This document shows positions 22,716-34,368 of a stretch of 64,000 nucleotides of DNA, piece by piece. The first letter of the stretch is position 1, and the number at the start of each line of letters is the position of its first letter. Location of the stretch: NCBI GenBank assembly GCA_009599575.1, contig VWND01000001.1, forward strand, positions 1,984,001-2,048,000, written 5' to 3'. The stretch comes from Blumeriella jaapii. Taxonomy: Eukaryota; Ascomycota; Leotiomycetes; Helotiales; Drepanopezizaceae. A program made the position numbers and the translations under genes. The notes beneath the pieces were generated by a model. It was given only the letters and a program-made list of their open reading frames with translations. It had not been told where the DNA came from and did not search any database.

Positions 22716-24713
22716 TGTCACAGATGTGAGATCGCCGGACGCAAACAGCGCCATTTCTTTGTTGCGGGATACCAGGCAGAGTTCGAAGTGCTCGACACTC
22801 ATTCCAGAAACGGGACTTACGACATTACTTTCAACAGCGAGGCGACGGGAAGCAAGGTCGTTTGGAGTCAAAAGGGGGATCGGGTTTTTTTCCTTTCGGT
22901 CGTTCGGTGGTCTCTGTACATACCCGCCCATCAGATGAGCCTGGTGGACCCTCGGCGTGTTAGCAATGCAGAAGACGTCGAAAACTGCTCATTTTCCTTT
23001 CCCTCCCCACATGCCCCGGCGTCTCTCACTGTAGAAAAGAAGAACCTCCAGATCAGTATTGCCTGTGACCCCTGGTAGTTAACTCTAGGACCCTCGGAGG
23101 CTCATCAGCCCACGCATCCGGTAGCACGCAGGTAGGTATATACCCTCGCACTGGGAACCCCGACCGTCATGTTTCCCCCTGCGCCGTTTTCCCACCCAAT
23201 GATTCACATCTGCTACGACATGTCGTACTGTACTGTACTGTAATGTACGTCAACCAGTCGTCGACACAGTCTCACCCGCACCCACAGATCGCCGGGGCCG
23301 AAAGGCAGTGCGCCTCGCCTGTGACTTGGCAAGAGAGAGAGAGAGCTTCGTACTGTACTGTACTGTACGTTCCATTGACGTCGGGCCCTCGGGGCTGTTA
23401 CAGTAAGCGGAGTTGGTCTAGAGCGAGACGTAGCGCCTTGTCTGGTCTGGCGGGGAAGCTTTTCCTCTCTGGTATCGCAACGGCAGTCACAGGAGGTTCC
23501 AGGCGCAGCACACCCACCCACACCCACACCCACACACACACACAGCTGAGAATTTTTTACATACAGCATGTACTGTTCTGTACATGTGTACGTAGTTTCG
23601 CTCCCGGGGTTGCTCCGCCGGACCAGTCAGAGTTCGACGCGGCCCGTCGACTCATCTGGCGACTCAGGCCGGGAGTCTCGTGCTGTATGTACATACGTAG
23701 CTGCTCCGGCCACCTCCCGGATTGTGTCGATGTCGAATGCGTGTCTCTGGGGTACGTTCCAAAGCGAGCCGCGTGGAGGATGGAGATTCGAGTGCCTCGC
23801 TCGGGGTTAGGCTGCGTGGTGCTCAGACCCACGATCGCCTGTTTTGTTTCCTGGGGTTTGGCGGGCAGAGCTTGTGGAATAATAGCAAGAAGGAGGAGGA
23901 GGAGGAGGAGGAGGAGCGGGTGAAGAAGAAACGGAACAATTGGAACGAAAAACTTTGCAACTTGTGAACAAAGATCAGTAGTAGGTTGTCCGAAACAGAA
24001 CATGTGATATACCCGTTAGGGCCACGTGATCGTAAGTGATAGTTGGGTCACGTGGTAGTGTGCGCACCACTACCCCATATTCTTGCACTGCGCATACCTA
24101 CAGTACAGTACAGTGGTACAGTAGTACAGTACAGTAGAATGCGTACAGATTTCAACCCACGATTTAAGACTTGTCTTGACTGCGTTACCCCTGTGATACC
24201 AACAGAACACAATGCTCTTCAGCTTCGCGCAGATGAAGAAGTCCTGCTGATCAGCATGAATGGCGTCGTCGCCCCGGAGAGTTGTGACAAGCTTGCTGTA
24301 CACACGATGTTGGTGTGTGGTAGCGTTTTGCGGGCCATCGCCGAGTCCATTCTTCATTCTTCTAGACTTTCTGATCTTCGTGGAGATCAGATTAGCGGAA
24401 AGTTAGAAACAGGATTAGGTAAGCAAGGTCTGGGATCAGTGCGATAAGCGCGGCTGAGGTAATCTCGAATTACGCGCCATGGTAATTACGCGCGCATCTC
24501 CACAATTGGATACCTCGGTGCAGCGCGGTTCAAAAGCTGGAGTGCCAATCCTCAGACGGATCAAGAGGCAATTGAGTATCCAGCTCGGTTGAATGCATCG
24601 TGAGTAGCTTTACACGCTCTTCTCCCATCACCAGCAGTCGCTGCGAACCCGTCGTTGCTCCTCCCATTAGACGGACCAATTTTCAGGTGCAACAGCCCAG
24701 TGCTATCCCCACA
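22716..24713. other. Intergenic region between the bZIP and CIA30 genes
   Basis: No gene recognised. It contains GTACTGTAC clusters (23226-23248, 23350-23368, 24097-24139), a CACACC/CA-rich tract (23508-23544) and a (GGA)n run (23891-23917). The last 200 bases carry the CIA30 promoter and leader. Confidence 0.55.
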
Positions 24714-25520
24714 ATGACTGCACCTTTTTCAAGAACATCCATCTTTGGCGGCGACAAGTAAGTGGCAATCGCTCAGCACGTGCGGGATGCTGTGTTGATG
24801 AGTCAATTGCAGGCCTTGGTCACCTCTTGATTGGACATCCTCAGACGATCGAGTTCGCGGTGGCTCCTCCGTGTCAGAACTCACTTGCGGTCCTCACTCC
24901 CCTACGGCCGTCTTCCACGGCAACCTCGATACCAAAACCTTAGGTGGCGCAGGCTTTGCCTCACAACGAACAGCTGGTGATGATCAGAAATGGGATTTCT
25001 CGAAGTATGATGGGCTGGTGCTTGACATCGTGAAGTCGGACGAGAAGAAATATACGTTGACGCTCAAGGACGAATTGCTGCCCAAATCCTCCAATGGCAG
25101 AGAACAAAGCACAGTCAGTTGGGAATACGACTTCAAGGTGGACTCTGGTGGCGGGAAGGTGTTTATTCATTGGGATGAGTTCCAGCCTACGTACCGAGGA
25201 CGAGAGAAGAAGGATGCAACGCCTTTGGACTTGAAGCATGTGAAGCGGATCAGTTTCATGATGCGCAGGTATCTCTTGCCACACCTCTGCTTTGCTCTAA
25301 ATCAATGCTGATCCTCTTAAGTTTCTTCGACACGCAAGAAGGCAATTTCTCACTATCCATCAACTCGTTGTCAGCGTTCTCGAAGCAGGACACGTTGCTT
25401 GGAAAGCAATACCGGGAAGATCCAAAGCAGAATTTCGTAACCAGCTCCACTCCCGGTACATCCGAGGTCGATAGGCAGGGCTGGTTCAGTTGGTTATCTG
25501 GATTCTGCGTAGTATCTTGA
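24714..25520 (+). CDS. CIA30-domain protein (NDUFAF1-like)
   Basis: Protein of the CIA30 family (complex I intermediate-associated protein 30). Exons are 24714-24757, 24813-25268 and 25322-25520, joining in frame to 232 aa. The 44-nt first exon encodes MTAPFSRTSIFGGDK. The beta-sandwich core is recognisable in KWDFSKYDGLVLDIVKSDEKK, YDFKV and the FIHWDEFQPTYRGR segment, and ends with the family's ISFMMRSFFDTQEGNFSL stretch across intron 2. It covers essentially only the CIA30 domain, so it corresponds to the short fungal form. The N-terminus is not obviously a mitochondrial presequence, so a role in complex I assembly is family knowledge rather than something shown here. It could instead be one of the carbohydrate-binding-like CIA30 relatives. 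Confidence 0.85.
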
Positions 25521-28270
25521 AAAGCACAGTCGCGTTTACCTCGAATACTCTTCTCACCACCGAACCAATTCCTCCCCGACTCGAGAACTTCACGTGCAGT
25601 CAAGCCTCCTCTGCAAACAACAACATGCTACTTTACTTTTGGACGTCTCTTTGTCGCTCTCTTCAATTGCCTCGCAAAGCTGGAAAATTTGATGAGCGGG
25701 ATTGCCTGAGTAGCTAGGGCTTGTTTGGTCCAACCCGGGCACATGAAAGCGGTCTGCAGAAACCGGGTCTCAAAACGTCTGGTTTCTGCCATGCAAAAGC
25801 AACCTCCAAGCACCGTTTGGTCCGGAGGTATTAAACAAGATTTTGGTCTACGTTTCGAACCTAGTATCGTTGATTCCAATCTTGAGCCAGCCACGACTTT
25901 TGTAGCCTCTTCCCGCCCTCGTCTCCCGTCTGCTTGCTTCTCGTACAATGAAATAAATGCACGCTGTAGCAATCACGTCTTCAATATACGACTTTAACAA
26001 TCACATCATCTTTCCCGCTTTGAGTATCACCTCGGCCCCGAACAGATCACTGAGAAATGAATCGCGGGATGCAATGCTGATGACGAACTCACGCTGTGCC
26101 GACTTTCAAACAACAGGTTTGTAACCTGTGTCACCAACCAGCCAGCGACTCCGAGGCCAGCGTAGGTACTGCTCCCAGTCAGTTCATTGCACCCGCAAAT
26201 GCATCTTATCTCAAACATCATCAATATTCAACCGCACTAACATACTCCAGAGCCGATTGACATTGCGTCCTTTAGGAAATTCCATCACGCACCGTCACAG
26301 CATGTATCGATAGATGTACGGCTCGTTCATTCCACCAACCAATTCGTCCGGGGTTGCCGACAAGATCGAGATGGCCCTAATTTCAGATATCGTTGGGGGT
26401 TGCATTTGTGACTCAGCGAAGCTTCTTGATGTCTTTAACGTTTGAAGCGCGCAATAGCATGTTACACACTTCACCGTGCCTTCCAGACATGTACGCCCAC
26501 TCACTACTGTACCACACCCACTCTCTACCACACCCTCTCTCTACCACACCCTCTCTCTCGCTGTCCGCTTATAACACGCCCAGTGTGGCACATCGAGGTA
26601 AGATGCTCACGATTACGAAGCAGGATGAATGCAAGGCACGCATGGTCACACTCGAATGACCCACCCAAACGACACAGTAACAGGCAGGCAGTTTTTGAAA
26701 TCCGCTCCAATGTCCAGAGCGACATACCACCCCGAGCAGGTGGTGCGCAACTGGCTGCCTGTACCCTGCACCCTCTTGGCAGGTGTCCAGTACAAATTCA
26801 TGATTCCATGCGCTCGCAGTGACCAGAATTCCTACCGATCCAGCCGAAGGCGTTCTTCCCCGACACATTTTTCCTTTTTTTCGCTGCCAAAGAGAAAGCC
26901 GCAGATCCCGGACATGAGGTGGTGGATCGTGTGCCTCGTTCCGATGGAGATCCCCTCCTGTGTTTGGTCGCCCGGCACCGATGATGGGCCATCGGGCGTT
27001 CGAGCTTCTGAAACCGTCTCTTGTCATCTGGTCGAGCGGCTACTACTTGGGTGGTGGCTAGCGATCTGCATTCCCCTAGTGTTGAATGGCAATTTATCGA
27101 AATTCGTTCTGATGCTACCCTTCGGACAACACCTGTCATTCCTGACCGTTGGTCGATCTAGATAAAGACGGGACTTCTAAAGCAGCGACCGGGCTCGCTA
27201 GGACGGACCAGGGAATAGGGAGCAGAGGTAAGTTAATTATTAATTCACCCCTTGAGTGAGCCCTTTCGGCGTTCCTGCCTCGTTTCCGCTAGCTCTGGGA
27301 CAATCTCTATTTCTTTCTTGCTTCCATCCATTCGCGTGCTTGATTCCGGACCTTTCTTCAATCCAAGCCGGATGCAAACCAAGCTGGATGCAGATTGGCC
27401 CAAAGCACTTCTTCCCCCCTTAAGCCACCATGGGTCCAGTCGATTGAGCTTCCCGTCTTCGGCCCCGCGAGGCTACAGAGCCAGGACCAAGGCGAACCCG
27501 TAAAGCAGTCAGTCAGGTACTGTATAACTTTCTTCACGGCACGATCCGTACACGTGCCATTCATTCATCACGCTGTCTCGCCACTCGGTTCTCATCGTCC
27601 TCGTCTCGGCCGCATCCTAGCAGGTGTCGCCGTCGTCGCTGTTGCGGACTCTCTTTCCCATGGAGTATCGCCGTCGTCGTCGCCGTCGTGCGCCTGCACG
27701 GTCAGGCTAGTGTGCATCAGATATGCACCCTACGTGACGTTTGTGGTTTGGTGTGAGTTTGGAAGGATGGAAGAACAACGATGGCCGAGATACGTGAATA
27801 GGTATGGTTGGATGGGGGTGGCACCAAGGATTTTCATCTATTGTGTTATGATAGGGCTGTGTGGACGAGGTCTCGAGAAAACCCGAGAATCAACATAATG
27901 ACCATCTCACAAAAACCGGGTACGGCCTCGGGCCAGCTTTCTCAAACCTTTCTAGTAACTCCGTCTAGCAAAGCCACTTAAATGTAGAGATCCAAACTGG
28001 ACGCAGTGTACAACGAGGGTGATAACAAGCGAACAAGTTCTACATCCGCGTCACCGGTGCAAAATGGAGCATCAAGCAGTCTTGAAGTGACTCATTCATG
28101 GCTATGAATCATCGAAGAAGGTATCTCCCCCGCCAGTTCTTCGTTAAAAGACTCCCTCGCTGTCAAACAGACTATAACACAGCCCCTCAAGAGCCTCCCA
28201 ACCTTGCTATCAAAATGCCGCAACATGATCATTAGACCATATTACTCAATCATCAAAGCAAAGTGGAGAA
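25521..28270. other. Intergenic region between CIA30 and beta-tubulin
   Basis: About 2.7 kb with no gene I can support. Open frames are below 180 aa and have no recognisable domain. A CCAC/CTCT-rich stretch lies at 26509-26565. Around 25728-25850 a pair of short inverted CTTGTTT/AAACAAG words suggests, but does not prove, a small degraded element. The final part should contain the beta-tubulin 3' UTR. Confidence 0.5.
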
Positions 28271-29867
28271 TTACTCTTCCTGCTCCAAAGGAGCCTCTTC
28301 CTCGTACTCCTCCTCGCCCTCAGAGACGGAGGCATCCTGGTACTGCTGGTACTCGGAAACCAGATCATTCATGTTGGACTCAGCCTCAGTGAATTCCATC
28401 TCGTCCATTCCCTCACCAGTGTACCAATGCAAGAAAGCCTTACGTCGGAACATAGCAGTGAACTGGTCACCAATACGCTTGAAAAGCTCCTGGATAGAAG
28501 TGGAATTACCGACGAAAGTTGACGACATCTTGAGACCACGAGGAGGGATGGAGCAGAGGGCGGTTTGAACGTTGTTTGGGATCCACTCAACGAAGTAGGA
28601 AGAGTTCTTGTTCTGGACGTTGCGCATTTGATCTTCAACCTCCTTCATGGAGACCTTGCCACGGCTACAAATAGTCAGCTCATGTTAGTTGAGCTTGGAT
28701 CCACACTAAACTTACAAGATAGCAGAGCAAGTCAGGTAGCGACCGTTGCGGAAGTCAGAGGCGGCCATCATGTTCTTGGGGTCGAACATTTGTTGGGTCA
28801 ACTCTGGGACGGTGACGGCACGGAAGGAATGGGCACCGCGGCTGGTCAGAGGAGCGAATCCAACCATGAAGAAATGGAGACGGGGGAAGGGAACCATGTT
28901 GACAGCCAGCTTTCGGAGATCAGAGTTGAGTTGACCTGGGAATCGGAGACAAGTGGTGACACCGGACATAACGGCAGAGACCAAGTGGTTGAGATCTCCG
29001 TAAGATGGGTTGGAGAGCTTGAGAGTTCTCATGCAAATTTCGTAGAGTGCCTCGTTGTCGATACAGAAGGTCGCGTCGGAGTTCTCAACCAATTGATGGA
29101 TGGAGAGGGTGGCGTTGTAAGGCTCAACAACAGTGTCGGAAACCTTGGGAGATGGGACGACAGAGAAGGTGGCCATCATACGATCGGGGAACTCCTCACG
29201 GATCTTGGAGATCAACAGCGTACCCATACCGGCACCGGTTCCACCACCGAGAGAGTGGGTGATTTGGAAACCTTGAAGGCAGTCGCAGCCCTCGGCCTCG
29301 CGGCGAACGACATCAAGGACCTGGTCGACGAGCTCGGCACCTTCAGTGTAATGACCCTTAGCCCAGTTGTTTCCAGCGCCGGATTGACCGAAGACGAAGT
29401 TGTCGGGGCGGAACAGTTGACCGAAGGGACCGGCGCGGACAGCCTAAGACAGGTCAGAACGGTGGTGGAGATAGGGGTCGAGATACTGACATCCATGGTA
29501 CCGGGCTCCAAATCGACAAGAACAGCACGGGGGACATACTTGTTGCCGGAAGCCTCGTTGAAGTAGACGTTCAAGCGCTCGAGTTGGAGATCGGAGGTTC
29601 CATTGTAGCTGTGGTCCTCCGGTTAGCCTCAAAAAGAACCCCGCAGGACAGTGAGACCTACACTCCGGAGCCATCGAGACCGTGCTCGCCAGAGATCGTC
29701 TGCCAGAAAGCAGCACCAATCTTTTCTGCAGATTAGCATTATCGTCTTCGCTCAGGGGAGACTGCGCTTGCCTGGTTGCCGCACTGACTACCAAGGTTGT
29801 CAGCAATTGCTCGTCCTTGTGGGATCGGGAGGCATTACCCAGTCTGCAAGTGGACAATCTCACGCAT
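28271..29867 (-). CDS. TUB2: Beta-tubulin (residue 198 = Ala)
   Basis: Structural GTP-binding subunit of microtubules. Exons are 29839-29867, 29772-29787, 29662-29720, 29491-29608, 28716-29443 and 28271-28664. They give 447 aa, the standard length, starting [15 protein letters not shown] and ending [10 protein letters not shown]. The tubulin GTP-loop GGGTGAGMG is at residues 140-148. Codon 198 (29072-29074) reads GCG, Ala, in [13 protein letters not shown], where fungal beta-tubulins normally have Glu. His6, Tyr50, Ala165, Phe167, Phe200 and Leu240 are the usual residues. Intron 2 (29721-29771) starts with GC, not GT (CAG|GCAAGC). It is divergent from GCN20, with 275 bp between the start codons. 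The gene identity is certain. Benzimidazole resistance is inferred from established knowledge of this substitution. Confidence 0.98.
29072..29074 (-). other. TUB2: Codon 198 of beta-tubulin, GCG (Ala)
   Basis: Counting from the spliced start gives residue 198 here, flanked by Asp197 and Thr199-Phe200. GAG (Glu) is the usual codon, and a single A-to-C transversion produces GCG. E198A is a documented high-level benzimidazole-resistance substitution in several plant-pathogenic fungi. Confidence 0.92.
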
Positions 29868-30142
29868 CTTGACGCTTTGAGGATTCTGGGATTCGTGGTG
29901 GAGTTGAATTGGTTTGCAAGCTTGATGGAAAGCGAGCAAGAGGTTGTTGATGAGCTTCAGCAGTTAAGGTGGGGAGTTGGAGTTGGAGTTGCGGTGTAAA
30001 AAGGAGTCGCGGGCGCGTTAAGCTTGCACAACAAGACCGTGCACGACACTAGTCCCATTCTGGGTTTGGCACCTCGAAATCTGATATCGCTCTGAATTGC
30101 TCCTCCGCCTCACATCACCTGGTAGACACTGTTCTACTCATC
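29868..30142. promoter_or_regulatory. Divergent promoter region shared by TUB2 and GCN20
   Basis: The 275 bp between the two start codons must contain both core promoters and 5' leaders. It includes a GTTGGAGTTGGAGTTG triplet-like tract (about 29970-29992). No TATA box is placed with confidence. Confidence 0.6.
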
Positions 30143-32554
30143 ATGGAATCAGAAATCAAGGGCTTTATCCCGGGTATCGACCCGATACTCACCGAGTACG
30201 CTAATGGATACCTGACCCATGCTTCCAATGCGTATGCTCCCGATGCCGCCGAGAACACAGGACCATCTCCTTTGGCGGAGGCAGCTACATCCATCACCGA
30301 GCTTCTCCTCTCTGCTTCGGGTGATCCTTCTCCTGAGAATGAGGACAAAATCAGTCAGATAGTGCAGAAATGGGTGGACAAGTTTACCGCCTCCCAGGCG
30401 GCCAGTGGCCAACGGACCCAGATCTCTTCCGCTGCAAAGAGGTTGGACCAGGCTATTCAAGTTGGAGCCCAGCGAAACATGTCGTCTACGCTGGGTATTT
30501 CGACCACAGGTGTCGATTTGGAGTCGGCAAACACTAGAAAGCTGGAGTCAAAGGTTGACAAGAAGAAGCTTGAGAAGGCCGAACGCAAAATTGCCGCCAA
30601 GCAGAGCAAGAAGATTTTCAAAAATGTCGAGTATGAGGCGTCGAAACTGATTAACCAGCCAGATGATACACAGTCATATGAGGAGTTTTTCATGGCGGTC
30701 AACCCTCTCCAGCTTGGATCAAATGCCCAAGGGCAAGCGAAGAGCAAGGATATTAAATTGGATAGCATCGATGTATCTATTGGAGGCTTGAGAATATTGA
30801 CAGATACCAACTTGACTCTGGCCTATGGACGAAGATACGGTCTGGTTGGTCAGAACGGTATTGGAAAATCTACACTATTGAGGGCACTCGCACGGAGAGA
30901 ACTTGCGATTCCTACTCACATCTCTATTCTCCACGTGGAACAAGAGGTCAGGCATCTCAATTCTCATGCATGCTACTATCTCTGACACATTTCAAGATTT
31001 CGGGAGACGACACGCCAGCTTTACAGGCTGTTTTAGACGCGGATGTTTGGCGAAAGCATCTGCTGGCAGAGCAAGTAGTAAGTCACCTACCTATCTGTGC
31101 ACTTCCCCCGTTCATTTCAAGCCTCGCTCGAGCGTTCATTTCACGCTCAAAAACTGATCTATGTGTAGAAACTCGGGAAGCAGCTTGCCAGCATTGAGGC
31201 AGAAAGATCATCTATGGCCGATACCTCTGTCGATGCGGAAAGACTTGATCGAGAACGTGAAGGTCTAGATCAAACTCTGGGAGATGTTCAGAGCAAGCTG
31301 GCAGAAATGGAATCCGACAAAGCTGAATCCAGAGCTGCTACCATCCTTGCTGGTCTTGGATTCTCTCCCGAACGACAACAATTCGCGACCAAGACTTTCT
31401 CCGGAGGTTGGCGTATGCGTTTGGCTCTTGCGAGAGCACTTTTCTGCGAGCCTGATCTTTTACTTCTTGATGAACCGTCTAACATGTTGGACGTTCCTTC
31501 CATCACTTTCTTAGCCAATTACCTCCAAGGCTACCCAAGTACCGTGCTTGTAGTCTCTCACGACAGAGCCTTCTTGAACGAAGTGGCTACGGATATTGTG
31601 CACCAGCATTCTGAACGTCTTGATTACTACAAGGGAGCCAACTTCGAATCATTCTATGCTACCAAGGAGGAGCGCAGAAAGACCGCCAAGAGAGAATACG
31701 AGACACAAATGGCGCAACGAGCTCATCTTCAAGCCTTCATCGATAAGTTTCGTTACAACGCAGCCAAATCGTCTGAGGCTCAGTCCAGAATCAAGAAGCT
31801 CGAGAAGATGCCTGTCCTCGAAGCTCCGGAGAACGAGTACACAGTCCACTTCAAATTCCCTGATGTCGAGAAGATGTCGCCACCGATTGTTCAGATGACG
31901 GATGTGTCCTTTGGATACACCAAAGACAAGCCATTATTAAAGAACGTGGATCTAGACGTACAACTCGATTCTCGGATTGGTATCGTTGGACCTAACGGCG
32001 CTGGTAAGACGACGGTGCTCAAACTCCTCATTGGCAAATTAACACCCACTTCTGGTATCATTTCTCAGAATCCTCGTCTTCGGGTTGGGTTCTTCGCACA
32101 ACATCATGTCGACGCACTCGATTTAAGCACTAGTGCTGTGGGCTTCATGGCCAAGACGTACCCCGGCAAGCAAGACGAGGAATATCGTCGACATCTTGGT
32201 GCCTTCGGGATCACCGGCATGACTGGCCTCCAGAAGATGGAGTTTCTATCCGGAGGTCAGAAGTCTCGTGTCGCATTCGCGTGTCTGTCTTTGACCAACC
32301 CTCACATCTTGGTTCTCGACGAACCTTCCAATCATCTGGATATTGAGGCTATGGATGCGTTGAGTACAGCGCTGAACCAGTTCCAAGGTGGAGTATTGAT
32401 GGTTAGTCACGACGTCACGATGTTGCAGACAGTGTGCACCAGTCTGTGGGTGTGTGATGGTGGAACTGTCGAGAAGTTCCCTGGAGATGTGCAGGCGTAT
32501 AAGAAAAGAATCACGGCGCAGGCAGATGCTTCAGGAGTTGTTGCAGCACATTAG
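30143..32554 (+). CDS. GCN20: ABC-F ATPase, GCN20 orthologue
   Basis: Cytosolic ABC-F protein. In yeast, Gcn20 works with Gcn1 on ribosomes to activate the eIF2 kinase Gcn2 during amino-acid starvation. Exons are 30143-30946, 30997-31077 and 31169-32554, giving 756 aa (yeast Gcn20 is 752). There are two ABC cassettes and no membrane segments. Cassette 1 has Walker A GQNGIGKST (residues 236-244), signature FSGGWRMRLALARAL and Walker B LLLLDEPSNMLD. Cassette 2 has GPNGAGKTT, LSGGQKSRVAFACL and ILVLDEPSNHLD. The linker between them is helical and charged, and the N-terminal ~200 aa match the Gcn1-binding region by position. The protein is complete, with no missing catalytic residue. Confidence 0.95.
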
Positions 32555-32930
32555 CTTGTAGATAGCGAGGTGAATCAAACATATCACGGTCGTCTTGGAT
32601 TAGAAAATCTCGTGTCAAACTCACAAATAGTGGGTAGATGAGGTCGTTTCCCAAGTGCTGTGTAGTGGTTAGCATAGATGAATTCTGCGAATATGAATGA
32701 TTGGCGACAATCAATCATTGACACAGAATCTAGATGTACTATGCCTTAAGAACCATCAGAAGTCAAAAGTCCGAACTATAATCGAAAGTCGAAGTTGAGG
32801 TTCATACCACCCCTGTCCGGAGCTACAAATAGTGGGGCGAACGTCGCGTTGACCTTCAGCCTGGTCAACGAAAGAGCTACAAAAGAGCTACAGCAACTGT
32901 CAAACCTCAGAGCTTGACAACCTTGACGCC
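32555..32930. other. Intergenic region between GCN20 and RPN13
   Basis: About 375 bp, AT-moderate, with no coding signal. It should hold the GCN20 3' UTR and the RPN13 promoter. A GAGCTACA(A)A word recurs several times at 32820-32895. Confidence 0.55.
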
Positions 32931-34368
32931 ATGTCTATCTCTCCATTGATCACCTTCAAGGCGGGCAGATGTCTGCTCGATGTACGACTCCACCAGCTTG
33001 GAAACCACCCTCATGCTAAGTAGTCAACAGACCTCCAGCAAGCCGTACAAAGTCACCGCAGACCCTACCCCGGGCTACATCTACCTTTACGTTGAAGAGG
33101 GTATGTTTCTTCAACAACAAGATTGAGGCAGATCTGACTCTTCAAGAACTGGTTCACTTCTGCTGGCGCGAACGGAGCAAGCCTATGACCGATGAAGATA
33201 ACATCGACCTCGTTACCTTCCCAAGTGACTGCCACTTTGAGCCCTACGAGTACAAGAGTTCTCAGCAAGTCACTTCCAAGACGAACGGCCGCATCTTCGC
33301 GCTCAAGTTCTCTTCTTCCTCACGCCGAGAACTCTTCTGGCTGCAATCAAAACCCCAGGCGCGAAATGGAGATCCTAGTTGGTTCAGTCCGCGGGACCTG
33401 AAGATTGGTCAGATCGTCGATACCCTGCTGCAAGGCGAAGAGGTCAACGTTTCGGAGGAGATCGCACAATTACAGGGCGGGCCTGGTGGGAACGATGACG
33501 ATGAGACCATGGAGGATGTTGAGGGCCACGGCGACCAAGCAGAGCATCACCGAGGCGGCAGCGGTGGCGCTGGACCTGGAGCTACGGGAGGGGACATCAG
33601 GGAGGAAGGATCCAGTGCACGGGAGGGTGGCGCCGATGGCGGACGAGCGTAGGTCATTTTCCATCGCAACAAAGACTCTAGTTGCTCGGGCATTTGCGAC
33701 GCCTGAGAAGATGGGGGAATGAGCGAAGATTCCGTTAATGTACTGCTAGTATGAGACGACCCGAGAGAATGGAAGTGTTTACAACGGGCAAAGCTTGATG
33801 TTGTGTGGAAACCGTGGCTGACGTTGTGATCAGTGCCGGTTCGGGGCCAACAGATACTGCCACCGTCGTTCAGAACTTCCTCAACTCGTTGAAAGGCGGC
33901 CAGAGCGGTTTGCAACAACAAACCCAAGGCCAAGTTTACACCACGTTACCTGATCTTCTACCTACTTCGACCACGATTCCGATGATCGATACCGCCACCC
34001 CGGCACGAATTGATAACCTGCTAAGCTATCTACCGCCAACCATCCTGCAAATCGCCCCTGAGTCCGCCTCGGCGATCGATGGGATGGCAGAGCCAAACGC
34101 CGAGAATGCATCTGCTGCCATCGGATCCCTCAGCATCGGCCAGAAGAAAGCTATCTTGAAGAAGGTTTTGAGAAGTCCTCAGTTCCACCAAAGTCTAGGA
34201 AGTCTGACGATGGCGATTCGAGACGGCGGGTTGCCCAGTATTGCGGAAGCTTTGGGTGTCAAGCTACAGCATGGCGGATTGGTTAGGGGGGGTAGCGTCC
34301 CTCTAGGAGGTGGAGACGCTGTGCAGGCCTTCATCGAGGGCATGAAGAATACCATCGAGAAAAAGTAA
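32931..34368 (+). CDS. RPN13: 26S proteasome ubiquitin receptor Rpn13/ADRM1
   Basis: Regulatory-particle subunit that binds ubiquitin through its PRU domain and recruits the deubiquitinase Uch37/UCHL5 through a DEUBAD domain. Exons are 32931-32981, 33031-33100, 33147-33648 and 33834-34368, giving 385 aa. The PRU domain spans roughly residues 5-125, with the core ELVHFCWRERSK and TNGRIFALKFSSSSRRELFW. A Gly/Asp-rich linker follows. The C-terminal ~170 aa, with ILQIAPESAS, KKAILKKVLRSPQF and GVKLQHGGLVRGG, are the DEUBAD region. Two acceptors compete for intron 2. I chose 33146 (46-bp intron, CTGAC branch site) over 33131, which would leave a 31-bp intron. It is full length with both domains, unlike yeast Rpn13, which lacks DEUBAD. 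Confidence 0.92.

Noticed and set aside
25728..25850. Possible MITE with CTTGTTT/AAACAAG ends
   Set aside because: The inverted ends match over only about 7 bp and I see no flanking target-site duplication.
33101..33131. 31-bp intron in RPN13 (GT...GGCAG)
   Set aside because: Too short for a spliceosomal intron; the acceptor at 33146 has a CTGAC branch site and gives the conserved EELVHFCW core.
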